A stretch of DNA of 64,000 nucleotides from Aulosira sp. FACHB-615 (GTDB lineage: Bacteria; Cyanobacteriota; Cyanobacteriia; Cyanobacteriales; Nostocaceae), in contig NZ_JACJSE010000009.1 in NCBI RefSeq assembly GCF_014698045.1, positions 1 through 64,000 of the forward strand, in the 5' to 3' direction. Shown here one piece after another: positions 34,999-44,686 of this stretch. Every line of letters starts with the position of its first letter. Within the stretch, counting starts at the first letter, position 1. The notes beneath the pieces were generated by a model. The model made no database searches. It saw nothing but the letters and a program-made list of their open reading frames with translations, and was not told the DNA's origin. Made by a program: the position numbers and the translations under genes.

Positions 34999-35865
34999 TT
35001 ATGAGAGTTGGGAAACAACTGTGTTATTTAAATCTACAACTTCGACCAATGGGGTATGACCTAGCCATTGGACTGCGGACTGAGCAAATTGTTGGGGAGA
35101 ACCGCTAACAACAAAGCGCGTTGGTAATGGCGGGTGAGTATTAGTTAAGCCCAGCAACTCTAAATCTTGAGAACAAGCACCGACAACGTGAACAGCCGGG
35201 TCAACTAATTTGACATAGCTGGGAAGTAGCGATCGCAGTACTGGCGCTAAATGGGGATAATGAGTACAGCCGTAGACTAAAGTATCAATTTCTTGCTGAA
35301 GTAAAGGCTCTAAATAAGAACGGGCTACCTCAGTAGTGTAAGGGTCATTGATGCGATTCTGCTCAATCAGTGGGACAAACTCTGGACAGCCAACTTGCCA
35401 AACTTGTACTTCGGGGTCAATTTCGAGAATTGCTTGCTTATAAGCATTACTTTTAGCTGTAGCTGGGGTAGCAATTACACCAATGCGCTTACCTTGTTGT
35501 ACCGCCGCCTTCGCGCCAGGGAGAATTACGCCCAAAATTGGTAGATTAAATTCTTGACGAACAATGTCTAAAGCGAGGGCGGAACTGGTGTTACAAGCCA
35601 TCACTACCATTTTGACTTTTTGCTGCTCCATCCAAGAGAGAATTTCGCGCACAAACTGAAGAATTTCGGCTTGAGAACGAATCCCGTAAGGTAGTCTCGC
35701 TGTATCACCAAAATAAATAATCGATTCATTTGGTAGTTGGCGGTAAATTTGTCGCAGTACCGTTAACCCACCCACACCACTGTCAAAAACCCCGATAGGG
35801 GCGCGTTGAGGTTCTTTATCAGAAAAATCGTAAAGATTACCTTCAAAAATGGAAGATGAATACAC
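34999..35865 (-). CDS. murI: Glutamate racemase
   Basis: 288 residues with a GTG start (no internal Met in the N-terminal part). It supplies D-glutamate for peptidoglycan. Motifs: IGVFDSGVGGLTVL, YFGDTARLPYG, the first catalytic cysteine in MVVMACNTSSALAL and the second in LVYGCTHYPHLAPVL. It lies downstream of the two amidase genes on the same strand, a cell-wall gene cluster. Confidence 0.95.
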   Translation of the reverse strand: MYSSSIFEGNLYDFSDKEPQRAPIGVFDSGVGGLTVLRQIYRQLPNESIIYFGDTARLPYGIRSQAEILQFVREILSWMEQQKVKMVVMACNTSSALALDIVRQEFNLPILGVILPGAKAAVQQGKRIGVIATPATAKSNAYKQAILEIDPEVQVWQVGCPEFVPLIEQNRINDPYTTEVARSYLEPLLQQEIDTLVYGCTHYPHLAPVLRSLLPSYVKLVDPAVHVVGACSQDLELLGLTNTHPPLPTRFVVSGSPQQFAQSAVQWLGHTPLVEVVDLNNTVVSQLS

Positions 35866-36096
35866 AGGCAGATATTGATTTAGGTTTTAGCAATTAAAAT
35901 ACAGAATTTAGCAGACAATTTGTGAACTGACTAGTTTGGCAAATAGAATTCAGGAGTCAGAAGTCAGAATAAGTGAAAGATTTCTCTACAAATAGCGGGT
36001 TTAAGACTTCTACTGATTAATTCTGACTGCTGAACTTCTGCAAATATCACCTCATTACTTAAAAACTTGTACTATATTTTGAGATTGGTTGTATTC

Positions 36097-37956
36097 TTAC
36101 CTTTGGCGTAAGTACTTGAGAATACCACGCGCGATCGCTTCTGCCATCCGATTTTGATATTCTGGAGAACCTAAGCGGGGATTATCTTCTCGACCAGTCA
36201 TATAACCTGTTTCTACTAAAATCGAGGGCATAGAACTTTTTCGCAAGACATAAAATCGCGCTTTGCGTGTGCCTCGGTCTTTAATTGTGCCAATATCTTC
36301 CAGAATAGTTTTACGAACTACTTCAGCTAAAGCATAACCACTATCGTAGTAATATACTTCTAAGCCATTCACATCAGGGCGATTATCTACAGAATTAGCA
36401 TGGATACTCACAAATAAAGTTGCATTGGCGCGTTCAGCAATATCTACTCTTCCTTGAAGTTCAACAAAAAAGTCAGCATCTCTGGTGAGGACTGCTTGTA
36501 CACCATTGCGCTCTAGAATTGCAGCGACTCGTTTACCAATGGGTAAAATCACATCTTTTTCTAATAATCCGCCCAAACCAGGAGCGCCAGAATCTTTACC
36601 ACCATGTCCAGGGTCAATCACTACTATAAGTTTACCTTTGGGGACTGGGTTTGGCGGTGTTACTGAGATATTGTCAATTGGAGGTAGAGGCGGAAAACCT
36701 ATTGGTGGTGTAGCTGGGCGAGTGCGTTGTAACTGTACAGCCAACAACTGATTACTAACTTGGTTGACTTCCCCAATTTGGACTCCCGTAGCTGGTTGAA
36801 TCAAAATATTGACAGAATCATCTTGGGGTTGCAAACGTACCCGCAAAATGGGACTATTGGCATTTAAAGCAGGGCCGATAACTCTGGGGGCTAATTGAGA
36901 ATTGGCGATCGCAATCCGAAATAAACCAGAGGATCGATCCCAGCCACCCCTAGCAGATACAGGTCTGTTAGAGCGAATTAACAGTTGTGTGCCATTCTCA
37001 GCTAACTCCACCGCTTGAATGATGGCGGGTGAATCATTAACTTGGGAAATGACATTGCTATCGCTATTTCCTGGTAACTTCCCTAGCCGATTTGGTATAA
37101 TTACAAACCCGCCAACGCTACTATTACTGGCTCGCCAGTCGGGACTATTGGGTTCCACATACAAAGTTATGCGGGCTGTTGGTTGTCTGGTTTGTAACTG
37201 AGAAAATTGAATCCGACTCACACCATAACGATTCACCGATAAATCTTGTGATGATAAAGCAGAAGACAAAGACGCACCAGCAATATCGATATGAACTGCG
37301 CGTTTGTCAGAACTGCGATTTACCTGAATCTGGGGATTACCACCGTTAGTCCGAACAAAAAAACCATCGCCGGTGACTCGCAAACTTTCTAGTTGAGTTA
37401 CAGCCGCGAGAGTGTTACCCAGGGGTCTGGTATTTGATGTTACTGGGTCGGGTTTGACAACAGAATAGATATTTCTGGAGGGAAAGTTGGAATTAGGTGT
37501 TGTTTCTAAAGGCTGGGGTTCTGGCTGGAGTGAAATATCTGCTGATGAAGTAATGGGTATGGTGGTTGGTGTCGGTAACTGTACTAACCAACGACTACCA
37601 TTAGTAGGAATAAATTTGATTGCTTGGGGGTCAATAGTATAACCAGGAGCCAGTTCGACAACAATTCTGGCTGTTTGGGGGTCAAATTGTCCCACCCGAA
37701 TTGAACGCACTGCGCCACCAACAGGTTGTGTTAATTGTGGTCTGCCAAAATCTGTATCTGGTAAATCGATTACCAAGCGAGTGGGATTGAAAATGAGTTG
37801 GGCTTTGGGTTGAACCGCTCCCAAAGTATTAAATTCTAAGCGGTTTTGCCTAGCATCAAAGCGCCAAGATTCCAGCTTTGCTGCCAAAGCAGGTGACGAT
37901 AGTAAAAAGATTGTTCCAATAGTACCGGTGAGTAACCAGTGTAGTTTCACAGTCAT
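36097..37956 (-). CDS. amiC2: AMIN-domain N-acetylmuramoyl-L-alanine amidase, AmiC2-like
   Basis: 619 residues. A signal peptide (LLTGTIGTIFLLSSPALAAK) precedes two AMIN domains, at about 28-130 and 190-410, that target peptidoglycan. A Pro-rich linker leads to the Amidase_3 domain. Zinc ligands are His in VIDPGHGGKDSG, Glu in LLEKDVILP and His in VSIHANS; catalytic Glu582 lies in LVETGYM. It cleaves the MurNAc-L-Ala bond. In Anabaena and Nostoc these enzymes drill the septal nanopore array needed for cell-cell exchange and heterocyst differentiation. Assignment as AmiC2 rests on order (second of the pair). murI follows 231 bp downstream. Confidence 0.85.
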   Translation of the reverse strand: MTVKLHWLLTGTIGTIFLLSSPALAAKLESWRFDARQNRLEFNTLGAVQPKAQLIFNPTRLVIDLPDTDFGRPQLTQPVGGAVRSIRVGQFDPQTARIVVELAPGYTIDPQAIKFIPTNGSRWLVQLPTPTTIPITSSADISLQPEPQPLETTPNSNFPSRNIYSVVKPDPVTSNTRPLGNTLAAVTQLESLRVTGDGFFVRTNGGNPQIQVNRSSDKRAVHIDIAGASLSSALSSQDLSVNRYGVSRIQFSQLQTRQPTARITLYVEPNSPDWRASNSSVGGFVIIPNRLGKLPGNSDSNVISQVNDSPAIIQAVELAENGTQLLIRSNRPVSARGGWDRSSGLFRIAIANSQLAPRVIGPALNANSPILRVRLQPQDDSVNILIQPATGVQIGEVNQVSNQLLAVQLQRTRPATPPIGFPPLPPIDNISVTPPNPVPKGKLIVVIDPGHGGKDSGAPGLGGLLEKDVILPIGKRVAAILERNGVQAVLTRDADFFVELQGRVDIAERANATLFVSIHANSVDNRPDVNGLEVYYYDSGYALAEVVRKTILEDIGTIKDRGTRKARFYVLRKSSMPSILVETGYMTGREDNPRLGSPEYQNRMAEAIARGILKYLRQR

Positions 37957-38547
37957 TTCTCCTAATTTCTGTTCCTAGAAGCAGTCAATATGTCCACGTA
38001 TCTATTGGTAAATCCTCACACCGTCACCGCCAAACTTAGTTTTAACTCTAGAAGTTAGAAGTCTGTATGGTGGACATTGTTCATCAGAACTTCTGTAACA
38101 GCCAGTAATTATCTGCTGGCACTCAAGACAATAAATACTTTCAGTCAATATACGTAAAATCAGTAGGAATTAGTTTTGAGTTGTTTGATGGCTGATTATC
38201 AATGTACCCAAAAAGTTATTGCTACTATCAACTAACTACGGGAAATCTGGTGACATTTAATTTAGCATTTTGAGCAGAAAGCGATATGTAAATGTATCTA
38301 CTAGTACTAAAAAATTAGTTCTCACTCAAAAAGTGAGAACCGATCATTTTCATCAGTGATATTACAGTCAGATTTTGCTGGGTATCAGCAAGATGACGAT
38401 GAAGCAGACAAAACTATGAGTTATTCATCGGATTAGTTAAGTATTTCTACTAAAATTTGCTAACTATCGCATTCCTCAATGAATTACAAAAAATCTACTC
38501 CCCACTCCCTGCCCACAAAAGTAAATTTGGACATCAAACCGGATTGC

Positions 38548-38818
38548 TATAGGAGTCATATTTGATTTGGGAAAAAAATCAGTACACTCATACCATTTCA
38601 CTTTAAAAATGATACGGATATGCAAGTAGCGCCTCGACTTCTCCTGACGGAGACGCTGCGCGAACGCTCGGCGACCAGAAGCAGAGTTGCAGAGGAAGCG
38701 ATTTCTATCAGTAATTTCGTGAAATGGTATCAGATCAGGCTTCTTTCCTACTCCCGACTCCCCATTCCCTATTCCCTACCTACACAAATAAATTCAGAAA
38801 TCAAACCGGATTCCTATA
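38548..38818. repeat. Family A element, copy 5, interrupted by family B
   Basis: The left end TATAGGAGTCATATTTGATT and right end AATCAAACCGGATTCCTATA match the family. The interior is split by 38591-38729. Removing that segment and one TCA restores CAGTACACTCAGATCAG, the sequence found uninterrupted in copy 2. Confidence 0.8.
38591..38729. repeat. Family B miniature element, copy 1 (nested)
   Basis: 139 bp with inverted ends TACCATTTCAC and GTGAAATGGTA, flanked on both sides by TCA, a 3-bp target duplication. It aligns along its length with the element at 48266-48380 (reverse orientation). The length difference is a 24-bp GC-rich insert (CTGACGGAGACGCTGCGCGA) near 38642-38667. Confidence 0.85.
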
Positions 38819-38827
38819 TATGATGAT

Positions 38828-40681
38828 TTATCTCCGTTTGAGGTACTGGAGTATACCACGGGCAATCCCTTCTGCCATTTGATTTTGATAAGCTGAAGTT
38901 CTTAACTTCGCAATATCTTCCCGACCAGTTAAATAACCAGTCTCGACCAAAATTGAAGGCATCGAACTTTTTCTCAGGACAAAAAATCTGGCTCGGCGCA
39001 CACCCCGATCTCGGACATTCAGACTTTGCAGAATACTGTTATGTACCACCCGCGCCAGGCCCAAACCACTGTCATAATAATAAGTTTCTAAACCACTGAC
39101 ATCGGGACGACCAGCACCGGCAGAATTAGCGTGGATACTGACAAACACATCCGCGTTGGCTCTCTCTGCTAATTGGACTCGTCCAGGAAGAGTCACAAAA
39201 TAGTCAGAATTACGCGTCATAATCACCTGCACACCATTTTGCTGTAAGATTTCTGCCACCCTTTTGCTAATGGGGAGAATGATATCTTTCTCACGGATAC
39301 CACCAATACCGATTGCACCGGGGTCTTTACCGCCATGTCCGGGGTCAATCACAACTACAACTCTGCCTTTGGGGATGGGGCGTGTGTTAACTGGAGGTCG
39401 GGAAGGAGAATTTTCATTGGGGTCTGGTAATTGGCCTCTATCTGAAGGAAAAGGTAACGTACCAGGAACCGTAACAACACTGCGTGAACCTTGTAATTGC
39501 AGTGCTACTTCGTCATTATTTTGGTTAATTTGCCCAAATCGTATTCCCGCCGCAGGTTGGACTAAGATAACCACCGTGTTCGAGTCTGGTGTTTGCAGGC
39601 GCACCCGCAAAATGGGACTGTTGGCATTAAATGTGGGGCCTTTAATCCGGGGTGCTAATTTAGCATCATTAATCGTGATGCGATACAACCCAGAAGTTCT
39701 ATCCCAGCCACCCCTAGCAGTTATGGTTTGGTCGGCTCGAATTAAAAGTTGCTTATTATCATCAGACAGTTCGATAGCTTCAATTGTGGCTGGTTGGTCA
39801 CTGACAATGCGGCGAGTGGGGGGAGAATATTCGGGTTGATTATCAGAGGAGTTATTTCTTGGTAAGCTGGCAAATCGGTTGGGTAGAACGATTAAACCAG
39901 TCGCACCGCTTCTAGCTGCTCGCCAGTCTGGACTATTTTTATCTACTCGCAAAGTCATCCGAACTGCTGGGGGACTGGTTTGGAGTTGGGTAAATTCTAC
40001 ACGACTTACGCCATGCCTGTTAACGCTGAGGTCTCGCTGCGCCAAATTTGTGGATAAAGTGGCGCTGGAGATATCCATAAAAATTGTAGAGCGATCGCGG
40101 CTCCGATTCACCCTAATTTGAGGATTGCCGCCACTAGTCCGAATAAAAAAACCATCCCCTGTCACTTGTAAGCTGTCAATTTGAGTGCTGCTTTGTGTTG
40201 TGCTGCTTACTCTTGGCAATGGTGGTCTTGTATCTGAGTCTAGGCTGGTGACTACGTTGTAAACATTATCTGCGGAAGAATTTACAGGCTCTAGTCTGGG
40301 TCTGGGTAATTGTACCCTCCAACGACTGGGCGTTATCCCGACAAATTTTATCCCTTGGGGGTCAAGAGTGTAACCAGGAGCCAGTTCCACCACAATACGG
40401 GCTGTTTGGGGGTCAAACTGACCAACACGAATAGCCCGAACTGCCCCGCCTACAGGTTGTGTTAACTGTGGTCTGCCAAAGGTTGTGTCTGGTAAATCAA
40501 TAACCAAGCGTGTGGGATTGAAAATGAGTTGTGCTTTGGGTTGGACACCCCCAGAAGTATTAAATTCCAGACGGTTTTGCTGGGCATCAAACCGCCAAGA
40601 CTCCAGTCTGGCAGCCAACACTGGCGAAGACAGTAAGCAGATCATCCCAACCGTACCGGGTAGTAACCAGTGTAATTTCAC
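38828..40681 (-). CDS. amiC1: AMIN-domain N-acetylmuramoyl-L-alanine amidase, AmiC1-like
   Basis: 617 residues with a GTG start behind AGAAAGG. It has the same architecture as its neighbour: signal peptide (LLPGTVGMICLLSSPVLAAR), two AMIN domains, a Pro/Asn-rich linker and Amidase_3 with VIDPGHGGKDPGAIGIGGIR, VSIHANSAG and ILVETGYL. The N-terminal 110 residues are nearly identical to AmiC2 and the second AMIN domain has diverged, so the pair arose by tandem duplication. In Anabaena AmiC1 (alr0092, from memory) is needed for cell-cell communication and heterocyst formation. The 871-bp gap suggests amiC2 has its own promoter. Confidence 0.85.
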   Translation of the reverse strand: MKLHWLLPGTVGMICLLSSPVLAARLESWRFDAQQNRLEFNTSGGVQPKAQLIFNPTRLVIDLPDTTFGRPQLTQPVGGAVRAIRVGQFDPQTARIVVELAPGYTLDPQGIKFVGITPSRWRVQLPRPRLEPVNSSADNVYNVVTSLDSDTRPPLPRVSSTTQSSTQIDSLQVTGDGFFIRTSGGNPQIRVNRSRDRSTIFMDISSATLSTNLAQRDLSVNRHGVSRVEFTQLQTSPPAVRMTLRVDKNSPDWRAARSGATGLIVLPNRFASLPRNNSSDNQPEYSPPTRRIVSDQPATIEAIELSDDNKQLLIRADQTITARGGWDRTSGLYRITINDAKLAPRIKGPTFNANSPILRVRLQTPDSNTVVILVQPAAGIRFGQINQNNDEVALQLQGSRSVVTVPGTLPFPSDRGQLPDPNENSPSRPPVNTRPIPKGRVVVVIDPGHGGKDPGAIGIGGIREKDIILPISKRVAEILQQNGVQVIMTRNSDYFVTLPGRVQLAERANADVFVSIHANSAGAGRPDVSGLETYYYDSGLGLARVVHNSILQSLNVRDRGVRRARFFVLRKSSMPSILVETGYLTGREDIAKLRTSAYQNQMAEGIARGILQYLKRR

Positions 40682-41417
40682 AATCCTTTCTCCTGATTCA
40701 CATTCATGGAAGTCAATATCTCAAAAATTTGCATAAATTGTGCGCCAGTTACGAAATAATTTTGAGATTTGACCTGAACTTTTTTTTGGGTTAAAGAAAC
40801 AATTAATAACAGGTAACAGGTGACAGAGTGTAAGTTATTTTCAGGTCTAAATTTGATTCTCTGTGGATTTCCTAACTACCTTGGCTATTCTACGCGAACT
40901 ACTATGAGAGGCAACACAAATATAACCAGATAGTTCTGGTTTTGGTCAATTCTTGTTAATTGTGTTTTTTTGAATGAGCCAACAATTTTAGGAATAACAA
41001 ATTTCAACTCGGTTTTAAAGATATTGCAATATTGGTAATTACTAGTTTTTAGTCACTATGAACATACTGGGATAAAGATGATTAATCAGGTAAGTTTGGT
41101 AACAAATTAAGTTCTCAAAGTTAAGAATCAATAGGCACAATCGCAGAGAAACAACGATATCAGAGGACGCAGATTCTGAGATAGAAGTTTCCTGTCATGT
41201 CACTATTCAGTACCCAGGAGTCAGAAGTCAGAATTTAGAGGTATCTAGTAAATTAGTCAGTTAATTCATCAAATATTTCTCCTATTCTTTAAACCTTCTG
41301 GCTCCTGGATTCTGACTCCTGAATTCTTACCCTGTCATTAACTCAGGGATGAGGAAATCAGCAAGGAGGAAGTAGATAATTTGATTGCCACCTTTCTGTT
41401 TCCTAGCCTCCAGTTAC
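40682..41417. other. Intergenic region with inverted heptamer repeats
   Basis: 735 bp, no gene. AGGAGTCAGAAGTCAGAAT (41217-41235) faces ATTCTGACTCCTGAATTC (about 41308-41325), an STRR hairpin; similar AGTCAGA heptamers lie at 35950-36030. The rest is AT-rich and includes the amiC1 promoter. Confidence 0.5.
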
Positions 41418-41900
41418 TCAGCTTTCATCTTGAATTAATTGTTCGGAGTCAGTTGCTACTTTTTGGGAATCGGGAAGTACGAAACTTAACACAGGCGGAG
41501 CTAAAAAAGTTGTGAGGATAACCATCATAATAATTGCCGCCCCCAATGATTTTGAGAGAACGCCACTAGCTGCGCCGACACCAGCAAATACTAATCCAAC
41601 TTCTCCTCGTGGAATCATCCCTACACCGATCGCCAAACGATTGATTTGGGGTTGACCAAACACGCTCAAACCTGTAATCACTTTACCAATAATGGCTACT
41701 GTAATCAGGAAAATCGCCATAATTAAACCTTCGTGGTTACTGGGAATGACTAACTCGCCACGGGTTTTGAGTTGATCTGCGATCGCCACAAATATTTTAT
41801 TGAACACATAATATAAGCGATCGCACCACCGACAAGTTCGCCGAACACAAGTGGTAAACCAAGGCGCTTGGATAACTCTCCACCAACTTTGCTGGCGACT
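41418..41900 (-). pseudogene. Na+/H+ (CPA2-type) antiporter, internally deleted and frameshifted
   Basis: The 3' part is an intact antiporter C terminus: LIMAIFLITVAIIGKVITGL, RLAIGVGMIPRGEVGLVFAG and ILTTFLAPPVLSFVLP. Directly upstream, in a different frame, about 41813-41895 translates as VASKVGGELSKRLGLPLVFG and ELVGGAIAYIM, which is the start of the same family (first transmembrane helix, cf. KVGGEI.ARLGQP.VLGEL). The whole middle, normally several hundred residues, is missing, and the junction is out of frame. A GTG at 41807 could express the 129-residue tail, but it would not be a transporter. Confidence 0.8.
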
Positions 41901-41940
41901 TATTCAAAACCCTTACCCTGGATTTCTCTCTTATGAGAAA

Positions 41941-42050
41941 TCCAGGGGTGTGGGAGGAGTGGGAGGATAGTTAAGAAATCTTTCTCCCCTCTCTCCCCAC
42001 ACTCCCCTCTCTCCCCACACTCCCCACACTCCCCACACTCCCCACCCATA
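41941..42050. repeat. C-rich 9-bp tandem repeats
   Basis: ACTCCCCAC/CTCTCCCCA units in tandem, the complement of the G-rich array at 26553 and related to those at 56880-56930 and 62640-62700. Frames across it (Gly-Glu-Cys repeats) are artefacts. Confidence 0.8.
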
Positions 42051-42123
42051 CGTGAGAAATTCGAGTTACACCCTTTTACCCCTACACCCAGTCTCCACAG
42101 TAAATCTTTGTGCGTGAGTTCTA

Positions 42124-43401
42124 TTAAAGATGCGGATGGCGGGGTAGATTTTTGTAGAACCACAGTGTACTTGCTAAAGCTAGGAGTAAATTGTAAATCC
42201 ACTGTATCCAAGATGGCAGTAATAAAATGAGAGGACGGCCAGCAAAAATAAAAAAGAAATTAAAGATGCTAAAGGTATAGATTGTCAAAATCCGATGGCG
42301 AATGATGTGGGGAGACAGATAAAGTTTGCGCCGACGACTATAGGCTTTGGCTTGTGTTTCTGCCCAGCGTCCTAAAATATAAGCGATCGCTGTACATCCA
42401 CCCAAAATAATTGGCACAGTTATGAGTTTGGGTAGATAAATTGGCCGTTCAAATAAATAAAGTCCTGGACTCCATAGAGTTGCCAGTTGGTTAGTTTGTC
42501 GCGCCCAAGCCCCTGAAAAGTAATATTCCCAATTGCCTGCATACAGGTAGTAATAAATAAAGTAACCAAATACTAAGCCACTGTAACCATAGCGGACAAA
42601 AGATTCTGAGGGTTTTTTCAGGTCTTGCCAATAAGCCCGTTCCCCATCTATATCAATACAAGCATTTTGACAGCCAACACAGTCACTTTGTTCTTTACCT
42701 TCTGGCAAAACAATGCGGCACATTGATTGGCTGATTGGCTGATTCTTCTTATCAACCTTGCTGCTGAATAACCCACTGGGTTGACTGTAAATCTTTTCTA
42801 CTGGTGCCATTGGACAAAAATAATTACACCATGTCTTGCCGCTATAAAAGTAGCCAACGGTAATCGCAAAGACAATTGTAAATAACAACCATGATGCCAA
42901 AATTAGGCGATCGGCATCAAAAAATAAAATCCGACCACATAACCCCAAAAACAACCAGCCAAACTGGAGGTAAGCATAGTTTTTACCCAACCAAGATTTA
43001 GGATTGACTTTGGCTAATCTGTAGCGTTCTTTTCCTAATTGAGATTGCTGGTGTTGAGAGTAACGCTGCCAACCCAAAGCGCGGGGAATTTGTGACAGAA
43101 ACGAAAGCGGGCAAATGCGCCGCCACAGTTCATGGCCAAATACTAGCAAAATAAAAATGGATGCAGGTACAATTACTCCCCACATCACAGTTGTTCCCAA
43201 AGGATATGCTCTTTCTGGTAAGCATTTACCTTGCACATGAATACAGCTAACAGCAAATTCCTGTGGGGTAGAAGTATGATTTAAGTGAATCAGAGCCGGA
43301 GTCCAAGGGTCGTACAATAGGGAAGCAATAATTAGGAGCCATGCGAAAGTTAACAGACAGCGCACCCAGTGCATCTGACGTTCAGCTATGCTCAAGAGCA
43401 T
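42124..43401 (-). CDS. Polytopic membrane protein with 4Fe-4S cysteine motifs (NapH/NosR-like)
   Basis: 425 residues. Membrane segments occur at about 13-30, 72-90, 150-170, 180-200, 270-290 and in the C-terminal third. Cysteine clusters are RRICPLSFLSQ, the NosR/NapH-like WCNYFCPMAPVEK (about 205-217), and SMCRIVLPEGKEQSDCVGCQ with NACIDIDGERA (C-x2-C-x3-C). These suggest Fe-S centres passing electrons at the membrane. The partner and acceptor are unknown. The end WFYKNLPRHPHL lies beside the repeat array and the antiporter pseudogene, so the C terminus may be rearranged or shortened. ATG start. Confidence 0.7.
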   Translation of the reverse strand: MLLSIAERQMHWVRCLLTFAWLLIIASLLYDPWTPALIHLNHTSTPQEFAVSCIHVQGKCLPERAYPLGTTVMWGVIVPASIFILLVFGHELWRRICPLSFLSQIPRALGWQRYSQHQQSQLGKERYRLAKVNPKSWLGKNYAYLQFGWLFLGLCGRILFFDADRLILASWLLFTIVFAITVGYFYSGKTWCNYFCPMAPVEKIYSQPSGLFSSKVDKKNQPISQSMCRIVLPEGKEQSDCVGCQNACIDIDGERAYWQDLKKPSESFVRYGYSGLVFGYFIYYYLYAGNWEYYFSGAWARQTNQLATLWSPGLYLFERPIYLPKLITVPIILGGCTAIAYILGRWAETQAKAYSRRRKLYLSPHIIRHRILTIYTFSIFNFFFIFAGRPLILLLPSWIQWIYNLLLALASTLWFYKNLPRHPHL

Positions 43402-43880
43402 GGATCTATTCCACTCAATAATATTTTTTGAATGCCGAATGTAGAACCAGTTAAGTCGATGATTGGGTAAACAATCTAGTTAAAAATTTTGTATTTATCG
43501 TTGGGCTTATTATGCAGCTTGGCTAAATCAGACCAGAACAGTATATATACTTAAATCTTTATCTTTTCTTCGTAATTACTCAGCCTAAATACTCACAGTT
43601 CAAATTCTGCACGCTTGCTAATAAAGTCGCGGCTAAAGGAACCAAGCTTGCCTACACAGGCTGTAAAACTTTAGTTCTGTGGTGACAGTTTTATTGTGAT
43701 TTTTAGTTTCCAAAAATGTAACCGTGCCTGTTTTTGACTAGAGCAGTGTCACAGTAGAAACATAGAAATGGTATCGAGCGCATTGACTGTTAACTATTAA
43801 TGCTTGACAGTTAACGAATGATAGTTCGATGCAGTTTACTTATTAGCATCTGTATACATTGTTTAGAGGAGTGCAAGCTT
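43402..43880. other. Divergent promoter region
   Basis: 479 bp between the Fe-S membrane protein (minus) and the SIMPL protein (plus), with no gene or repeat I can support. TGACTGTTAACTATTAATGC and TGACAGTTAACGAATGATAG near 43783-43823 form a direct repeat, TGAC(T/A)GTTAAC, upstream of the SIMPL gene and could be an operator. Confidence 0.4.
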
Positions 43881-44624
43881 ATGTCTAGAACTGCTTTGTC
43901 TGGTTCTCAATTTTGTGCTGGGAAGTTTTGGAAATCTCTACCTTTAGCTTTGCTGTTATTTGTCACGGTGGCTTTACCTGCATCAGCCCAAGAAAAAGAA
44001 AAGTTATGGCGGACTTTGACTGTGAGTGGAAGAGGAACGGAATCAATTGCTACTACTTTGTCGCTGGTGAATTTAGGAGTGGAGATTCAAGGTAAAACGG
44101 CTGAAGAAGTCCAGCAAGAAGCTGCCAAGCGGTCATCAGCTGTGGTTGCTTTGCTCAAAAGTCGTAATGTCGAGAAATTAGAAACTACAGGTATCCGCCT
44201 CAATCCTGTTTACAGTTACACCAACAATGTGCAGCGCATTACTGGCTATGCTGCTGTGAATAATGTGAGTTTTCGCATTCCTACCGAGAAAGCCGGCACA
44301 TTACTAGATGATGCGGTGAAAGCCGGGGCAACGCAAATTAACGGTGTTAGTTTTATTGCTAGTGATGATGCGATCGCTACCGCTCGCGAAGTCGCACTTA
44401 AAGAAGCTACTCAGGATGCCCAGAAACAAGCTAATGCTGTATTGAGCGCGTTAGGACTCAAATCGAAAGAAATCGTCAGCATTCAAGTTAATAATGCCAG
44501 CGCCCCGCCATCACCTGTATTTTTCCGCGCCCAGGCGGCAAAAGTCGCGGAAGATGTTTCTACACCTGTAGTTGGTGGTGAACAAGAAATAGAAGCATCG
44601 GTGACGTTGCAAATTAGTTATTAA
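43881..44624 (+). CDS. SIMPL-domain (DUF541) periplasmic protein
   Basis: About 247 residues from the ATG behind GAGGAG (9-bp spacing); an upstream in-frame ATG has no such site. A signal peptide (LPLALLLFVTVALPASAQEK) precedes the SIMPL/DUF541 domain: LTVSGRGTESIATTLSLVNL, VVALLKSRNVEKLETTGIRL, GYAAVNNVSFRIPTEKAG and AREVALKEATQDAQKQANAV. Related periplasmic proteins (BP26, YggE) form oligomers and protect against oxidative stress. The role here is unknown. Confidence 0.85.
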   Translation: MSRTALSGSQFCAGKFWKSLPLALLLFVTVALPASAQEKEKLWRTLTVSGRGTESIATTLSLVNLGVEIQGKTAEEVQQEAAKRSSAVVALLKSRNVEKLETTGIRLNPVYSYTNNVQRITGYAAVNNVSFRIPTEKAGTLLDDAVKAGATQINGVSFIASDDAIATAREVALKEATQDAQKQANAVLSALGLKSKEIVSIQVNNASAPPSPVFFRAQAAKVAEDVSTPVVGGEQEIEASVTLQISY

Positions 44625-44637
44625 TTGTCATTGGTTA

Positions 44638-44686
44638 TTGGTCATTGGTCATTTGTCCTTTGTACTGACAAATAACCAATGACCAA
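44638..44686. terminator. Bidirectional hairpin between SIMPL gene and ssb
   Basis: TTGGTCATTGGTCATTTGTC (44638-44657) pairs with GACAAATAACCAATGACCAA (44667-44686) with one mismatch. It ends at the ssb stop codon. The convergent arrangement makes a shared terminator likely. It is built of GTCATTG-type heptamers. Confidence 0.65.

Larger units (their letters stand above)
37957..38827. other. amiC1-amiC2 spacer with nested repeats
   Basis: 871 bp. The 37957-38480 part is AT-rich and without a gene; AGTTCTCACTCAAAAAGTGA and GAGAAC near 38319 form a hairpin. From 38490 a truncated family A right half (CTACTCCC heptamers to ATCAAACCGGATTGCTATA) abuts the complete copy 5, which itself contains a family B element. 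Confidence 0.6.

Noticed and set aside
41900..42211. 103-residue minus-strand frame with Gly-Glu-Cys repeats
   Set aside because: It is made of the C-rich tandem array plus the out-of-frame end of the Fe-S protein gene.
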